From NCBI RefSeq assembly GCF_024171525.1, contig NZ_JALJZY010000011.1:14358-78357 (forward strand): DNA of 64,000 nucleotides, in the 5' to 3' direction. Positions 59,908 to 64,000 of this stretch are shown in pieces. The position numbers and the translations under genes are program-made. Position 1 is the first letter of the stretch; every line of letters begins with the position of its first letter. The stretch comes from Neisseriaceae bacterium HSC-16F19. GTDB lineage: Bacteria; Pseudomonadota; Gammaproteobacteria; Burkholderiales; Neisseriaceae. The notes under the pieces are model-generated. The model saw only the letters and a list, made by a program, of their open reading frames with translations, did not search any database and had not been told where the DNA came from.

Positions 59908-60552
59908 TTAATGCAGGCCCTGGATAAAGTTGGCCACGGCGTTCATTTCCTCGGCCGACATGCGTTTGGCGATGTCCGCCATAATGCTGTTTTCACGCGC
60001 GCCGCTTTGGTAGGCTTGCAGCTGGCCGACCACATAGTCTTTATGCTGGCCGCCCACACGCGGATAGGCCACAATGCCGTCCTGTGCGGTGGAACCGCCC
60101 GGAATACCGGCACCGGCCGGGCCGTGGCAGGACATACAGGCGGGGATTTTCTTGTCGCGCAGACCGCCGCGGAAGATTTGTGCGCCCAAAGCCAGATTGT
60201 CTTTGGGATTGGCCTCACCCGGCTTGGCCTGTTGTGCCTGGAAATAGGCAGACACATTGCGGATGTCGGCATCGCTCAAATCCTGAATCAGCGGCGCCAT
60301 GGACACCGCCGCACCGGTGGTGCGCTTGCCTTCTTTAATCAGCAGGGTTTCGCGTGTCATGTAGTGGGCGTCTTGGGCCGCCAGACGCGGGTACATGGCA
60401 ATGCCGCTGTTACCGTCTTCGGCGTGGCAGGCGGCACACACGGTTTTGGCGATTTCCGCGCCGCGTTTCAAATCAGGCTTGCCCGATTCGGCCATAACCG
60501 CGCTGCTGCCGGACATTAATACGGCCAAAGTCAATAGGGTGAGTCGTTTCAT
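59908..60552 (-). CDS. Diheme cytochrome c4-like protein
   Basis: A 214-residue periplasmic cytochrome with signal peptide (cleavage near VMA-ES) and two heme c sites, CAACH (39-43) and CMSCH (139-143), each with its own c-type domain and a distal methionine (SMAPLI and SIMADI). This is the cytochrome c4 pattern; c4 carries electrons from the bc1 complex to terminal oxidases in neisseriae. It is transcribed in the same direction as ccsBA, which would assemble it. Confidence 0.92.
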   Translation of the reverse strand: MKRLTLLTLAVLMSGSSAVMAESGKPDLKRGAEIAKTVCAACHAEDGNSGIAMYPRLAAQDAHYMTRETLLIKEGKRTTGAAVSMAPLIQDLSDADIRNVSAYFQAQQAKPGEANPKDNLALGAQIFRGGLRDKKIPACMSCHGPAGAGIPGGSTAQDGIVAYPRVGGQHKDYVVGQLQAYQSGARENSIMADIAKRMSAEEMNAVANFIQGLH

Positions 60553-60723
60553 AAGTCAGTGCTCCTGAATAATCTGCATTGTCCGGTTAATCCGGCAACG
60601 CCAGTGTTGTTATTGCTGACGGACTGCGCGGCGGCAGGGCTCAACCTGGGCGGGTTAACCTACCTGAACCGATATTTTCATAAACGTGCTATTCTATACC
60701 GAAACCCAACCAAGATTCCAGCC

Positions 60724-61356
60724 ATGAAGCTTTTCCAGAGTGCAAAATTCTATACCACGGTCAATCATTTAAAAGACCTGCCCGACACCCCGGCAGAAAT
60801 CGCCTTTGTCGGCCGCAGCAATGCGGGTAAATCCAGCGCCATCAACACGCTGACCAACCACACCCGTCTGGCCTATGTTTCCAAGACCCCGGGGCGCACC
60901 CAGCACATCAATTTCTTCGAGCTGACCAACGGTGCGTTTATGGTGGATTTGCCCGGCTACGGCTATGCGCAAGTGCCCGAAGCCGTGCGCGCCCACTGGG
61001 TAACACTGCTGGGACAATATTTGCAACAGCGGGAGCAGCTGGTGGGCCTGGTGCTGATTATGGACGCACGCCACCCGCTCAAAGACCTGGACGTGCGCAT
61101 GCTCGACTTTTTCGCCCTCACCGGCCGCCCGGTACATATCCTGCTCTCCAAAGCGGACAAATTATCCAAGAACGAGCAGATTAAAACTTTGTCTGCGGTC
61201 AAGAAATCGCTAAAACCCTTTGCCGAACGCCAAACCGTGAGCGTGCAGCTGTTTTCCAGCCTCAAAAAACAGGGCATGGACGAAGTGGAAGCCGTGGTGC
61301 AGTCGTGGTTTGCCGCCGCGGCGGATAATGCGGGCGGCGATGCGGACGCGGAATAA
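60724..61356 (+). CDS. ysxC: Ribosome biogenesis GTPase YsxC (EngB)
   Basis: A TRAFAC GTPase needed for 50S subunit assembly. The 210-residue protein has G1 GRSNAGKSS, G3 DLPGYG, G4 LSKADK and a G5-like SSL segment. The start at 60724 (MKLFQSAKFYTTVNHL) fits the family; the longer frame from 60559 is upstream noise. It diverges from the cytochrome gene. Confidence 0.94.
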   Translation: MKLFQSAKFYTTVNHLKDLPDTPAEIAFVGRSNAGKSSAINTLTNHTRLAYVSKTPGRTQHINFFELTNGAFMVDLPGYGYAQVPEAVRAHWVTLLGQYLQQREQLVGLVLIMDARHPLKDLDVRMLDFFALTGRPVHILLSKADKLSKNEQIKTLSAVKKSLKPFAERQTVSVQLFSSLKKQGMDEVEAVVQSWFAAAADNAGGDADAE

Positions 61357-61362
61357 AGCCAC

Positions 61363-61387
61363 AGGGGCGGGTATCCAACCCGCCCCT
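61363..61387. repeat. REP family F half-unit, possible ysxC terminator
   Basis: AGGGGCGGG-TATCCAA-CCCGCCCCT, seven bases after the ysxC stop; the stem matches family F at 21327-21398. Confidence 0.65.
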
Positions 61388-61403
61388 TGTGTGTTTGTAG
61401 CGG

Positions 61404-61465
61404 GTAGGTCGGCTCTCCGAGCCGACCTTTATCTGTTTGTGCGTCGGCTCGGAGAGCCGACCTAC
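61404..61465. repeat. REP family A, inverted pair
   Basis: GTAG plus GTCGGCTCTCCGAGCCGAC and its inverted copy ending in CTAC, between converging ysxC and prmC. Confidence 0.85.
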
Positions 61466-61501
61466 GGCTACTTTACAATACACAGCAGAATCAATTTGCT
61501 T

Positions 61502-62335
61502 TCAGGCAGCCTTACACCCCAAAGTCACCCTGTCCAAACCTGCCAAATCTTGCAGCGTCTCAATTTCCGCATAACCGTATTCCGCCAGTAATGCGCGCAC
61601 CGCCGCGCCTTGATTATAGCCGTGCTCCAACAACAACCAGCCGCCGGGGCGCAAATAATCCCCGGCTCCGGCCGCCAGCTGGCGCAGGGCGCTGAGGCCG
61701 TCGCCAAAGTCGGTCAGCGCCTGCGGCGGCTCAAAACGCAAATCACCCTGGCTTAAATGCACATCGTCCGCTTCGATATAGGGCGGATTGGACACCAGCA
61801 CATCCACACCGGCAATTGCGGGGCGCGGGGTGGCGGCAAACCAGCCGCCCTGCCCGAAGTGCACGGCGGCGCCCAGAGTGCGGGCATTGTCTGCGGCCAC
61901 GGCCAAGGCGTCGGCGCTGATGTCGGCGGCCCACACCACCGCATCCGGCCGCTCGCAGGCGGCGCTGACGGCAATGGCGCCGCTGCCGCAACCCAAATCC
62001 CACAACACCCCGCCCGGCGGCAGTTTGGCCAAGGCCGCTTCCAGCAGATGTTCGGTTTCGGGGCGCGGAATCAGCACCGCGGGGCTGACTTTAAAGGCGC
62101 GCCCGTAAAACTCGCGCGTGCCGGTGATATAGGCCATCGGTTCCCCATTCTGCCGCCGCTGCGCGGCTTGGTTTAAGGCTGCCTGAAGGTTTTCAGGCAG
62201 CCGCTCTTCGCTGCGGGCAATGATTTGCGCATGGCTCCAGCCGCACACATGCTGCAACAGCAAGCGCGCTTCCACTCGCGGCAGGCCGCTGGCGCGCAAC
62301 CACGCGGCCACGGTGGGTACTGACGTATCGTTCAT
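61502..62335 (-). CDS. prmC: Release factor N5-glutamine methyltransferase PrmC
   Basis: PrmC methylates the GGQ glutamine of peptide release factors RF1 and RF2. The 277-residue protein has an N-terminal helical domain, SAM motif I DLGCGSGAIAVS and the catalytic motif NPPY (VLVSNPPYIEADD). An inverted DUS pair lies inside the coding region at about 62178-62204 and is translated as RLPENLQAAL. Its start overlaps the stop of the transporter gene by four bases (ATGA). Confidence 0.94.
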   Translation of the reverse strand: MNDTSVPTVAAWLRASGLPRVEARLLLQHVCGWSHAQIIARSEERLPENLQAALNQAAQRRQNGEPMAYITGTREFYGRAFKVSPAVLIPRPETEHLLEAALAKLPPGGVLWDLGCGSGAIAVSAACERPDAVVWAADISADALAVAADNARTLGAAVHFGQGGWFAATPRPAIAGVDVLVSNPPYIEADDVHLSQGDLRFEPPQALTDFGDGLSALRQLAAGAGDYLRPGGWLLLEHGYNQGAAVRALLAEYGYAEIETLQDLAGLDRVTLGCKAA

Positions 62336-63552
62336 GCCGTCCGTCCTTTATCCAGCCACACGCGGCGCGAAAACAGCCACAGCAAGGCAATGGCCGCCAC
62401 GGTAGAGGCCAGCATCATGCCCGGCATCACTTGGGCGCTGCCGTTGTGCGCCTGGGTGGTGAGCCAGCCGATCAGACCGGCCAGCGAAAACTGCACCGTG
62501 CCCAAGACCGCATTGGCGCTGCCGCCTTCCTGTTTGAAATAGCCCATATAACACGCCTGGGTATTGGCAACGATCAGCCCCTGGGTGCCGACCGACACCA
62601 TCATCAGACCCAGCAGCACGGCAAACGGCGGCAGGCCGCCGAAGCACACGAGTAAAAAAGCCGCCAGATTGCACACCAGTTGCAAGGCGATGCCGACTAT
62701 CAGAATATTCTTGGCATCGGTGCGGCGCAGGCTGTAGGCGGTCACGCGGTTAAAAAACATCATGGTGAAGATATTGGCGCCAAAGGCGAGCGCGTACTGT
62801 TTGCTGCCGAGGTGGTAAAGCTCCATATACACAAAGGAAGACTCGGTGAGAAACACCACCATGGCGCTGAAACACAGGGCTTGGCAAAACAGAAAACCCA
62901 AGGCTTCGGGCTGCCTGAACACGCGGCGGTAATTGGCGCCGATATCGCGCAGCAAAGCACGGTCGAAACGGCGGCGCGGCTGAACGGACGCGGGCATGCG
63001 CCGGTACAGGAGCGCCGCCACCGCAGCCGCATACACGCCCAGAAACACGAAAATCGCCTGCCAGCCGCCGAACTGTTTGAGCAGGGCGCCGATCATGGGT
63101 GCGGCCAGCGGTGCCATCATGGTGATGATGCCGATCAGCGCAAACATTTGTGCCGCTTCCTGGCCTTCAAAACGGTCGCGCACCACCGCCGCCACGGTGA
63201 CCGTGGCCATGCCGCCGCCCACCGCCTGCACAAAACGCCACAGCAGCAGACCCTCCACGCTGCCGACAAACGGCAGCGCCACGGTGGCGGCCACATACAC
63301 CGCCAGGCCGAACAGCGTGACCGTGCGCCGCCCCTGCACGTCCGAGAGCGCGCCGCCGCACAACTGCCCCAAGGCCACGCCGAAAATAAACACGCTCAGG
63401 CTGCGCTCCACCTGATGGATGTGCGCCCCCAGCGCCTGCGCCATTTGCGGCATGGCGGGCAGATAAGCATCGATGGAAAACGGCATAACGGCCACCAGCG
63501 CCGCCAGCATCATTGCCAGCTGACGGCGGCTGCGTTCTTGAGTTTGGGTCAT
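62332..63552 (-). CDS. Bcr/CflA-family MFS drug transporter
   Basis: A 406-residue transporter with 12 membrane helices. The family opening MPFSIDAYLPAMPQMAQALG and the motif GALSDVQGRRTVTLFGL between helices 2 and 3 fit Bcr/CflA drug:H+ antiporters (bicyclomycin, chloramphenicol and others). The start at 63552 is chosen since the longer frame to 63621 begins in a DUS. It is coupled to prmC by an ATGA overlap. Confidence 0.88.
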   Translation of the reverse strand: MTQTQERSRRQLAMMLAALVAVMPFSIDAYLPAMPQMAQALGAHIHQVERSLSVFIFGVALGQLCGGALSDVQGRRTVTLFGLAVYVAATVALPFVGSVEGLLLWRFVQAVGGGMATVTVAAVVRDRFEGQEAAQMFALIGIITMMAPLAAPMIGALLKQFGGWQAIFVFLGVYAAAVAALLYRRMPASVQPRRRFDRALLRDIGANYRRVFRQPEALGFLFCQALCFSAMVVFLTESSFVYMELYHLGSKQYALAFGANIFTMMFFNRVTAYSLRRTDAKNILIVGIALQLVCNLAAFLLVCFGGLPPFAVLLGLMMVSVGTQGLIVANTQACYMGYFKQEGGSANAVLGTVQFSLAGLIGWLTTQAHNGSAQVMPGMMLASTVAAIALLWLFSRRVWLDKGRTA

Positions 63553-63678
63553 AGTGGGGTATTCATTGGGTGGATATTTAGGGAGGTATGGTTGGCGGAA
63601 ACAAGGGCTGCCTGAAAGCACATCACAGATTCTGCGACTACGCTGCCGCTACGCGCAGAATGACGGGCTGCGGTATGT

Positions 63679-63747
63679 GTAGCTTGGGTCGCCAGACCCA
63701 ACGCCCACGAAAGCACAAAGTTTGTTGGGTCTGACGACCCAAGCTAC
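63679..63747. repeat. REP family B, inverted pair
   Basis: GTAG plus CTTGGGTCGCCAGACCCAAC and an inverted copy ending in CTAC. Confidence 0.82.
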
Positions 63748-63766
63748 GGCGGCTTGTCGGAAGGTG

Positions 63767-63828
63767 GTAGGTCGGCTCTCCGAGCCGACGTTTATCTGTT
63801 TGTGTGTCGGCTCGGAGAGCCGACCTAC
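63767..63828. repeat. REP family A, inverted pair
   Basis: GTAG plus GTCGGCTCTCCGAGCCGAC and its inverted copy ending in CTAC, 20 bases after a family B pair. Confidence 0.85.
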
Positions 63829-64000
63829 GGCTACTGGATAATTTCCAACAACGCAAACAGCATCAGTAACGCAAGCCCCTCGCCCTGTGGGAGAGGGGTT
63901 GGGGAGGGTGCAACATAAACATCATTTACATTTTAACCTAAGGACATGGTTTACATCTTTGCATACAAATTCAAGTCCCGGGTTGGTTAATTTTGCGCCA

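Larger units (their letters stand above)
63553..64000. other. Repeat-rich right end
   Basis: This 448-bp stretch holds half of a family G repeat (63626-63667), family B and A REP pairs, and a hairpin CCCCTCGCCCTGTGGGAGAGGGG near 63877-63899. The last 60 bases include GGACATGGTTTACATCTTTG, which resembles an insertion-sequence end, but the element would lie outside the window. Confidence 0.6.

Noticed and set aside
63941..64000. Insertion-sequence end at the right edge
   Set aside because: GGACATGGTTTACATCTTTG is suggestive of an IS end, but no inverted partner or transposase lies in the window.

Overview
This window reads as chromosomal DNA of a high-GC member of the Neisseriaceae. The main signs are dozens of copies of the uptake-type word AGGCTGCCTGAA (the DUS dialect I associate with Simonsiella and relatives), often as inverted pairs after genes; dRS3-type repeats (ATTCCC-N8-GGGAAT); Correia-like elements; and neisserial gene neighbourhoods (apbE-nqrM, petABC-sspAB, ccsB-ccsA-cytochrome c4-ysxC, tpiA-secG-tRNA-Leu). 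No phage, plasmid, CRISPR array or complete insertion sequence is visible. I cannot name the species.

Layout. 1-2.1 kb: a MITE-like repeat, the Na+-NQR assembly genes apbE and nqrM, and an OsmC-type peroxidase. 2.1-9.4 kb: a candidate sRNA, tyrA, a DnaQ-fold exonuclease, pepN, a divergent DUF2892/ArsR pair whose regulator has the cysteine spacing of persulfide sensors, and rhlE. 9.5-13.3 kb: recA, pnp, tRNA-Asp and tRNA-Val. 13.4-20.2 kb: a membrane metallophosphoesterase, the bc1 complex operon, and sspA-sspB with a ClpP/SDH-fold serine protease-like gene. 20.3-25.5 kb: small membrane proteins, a CueR-type regulator, yddG, trpE, rdgC. 25.6-29.0 kb: a DUF1287 protein, a patatin lipoprotein and a receptor-like Ser/Thr kinase with MORN repeats. 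29.1-37.5 kb: pyrBI with a leader-peptide attenuator, a nicotinamidase-like gene, a DUF2157-like membrane protein, tex (foreign DUS dialect), a Fic protein and a UDG-family protein. 37.5-50.4 kb: a lipoprotein, tRNA-Leu, secG, tpiA, an alpha/beta hydrolase, dsbC, ACBP, a GlsB-like protein, rpoH, mgtE, prlC, purD, lysS. 50.7-56.0 kb: four minus-strand genes encoding an FHA protein, a trypsin-like protease with two FHA domains, a PP2C phosphatase and a second Ser/Thr kinase. 56.3-63.6 kb: ccsA, ccsB, a diheme cytochrome c, ysxC, prmC and a Bcr/CflA transporter.

How the genes work together. Respiration is heavily represented: Na+-NQR maturation, bc1 complex, cytochrome c assembly and a c4-like carrier. 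The most unusual content is the membrane-spanning eukaryote-type phospho-signalling set: two paralogous kinases, one phosphatase and three FHA domains, one pair of which sits on the cytoplasmic side of a periplasmic protease.

Intergenic space is dominated by short repeats: at least seven families of hairpin repeats, six of them starting with GTAG (REP-like) and mostly in inverted pairs; five Correia-like elements, two of which supply the last codons and stop of the adjacent gene; and two dRS3-flanked elements.
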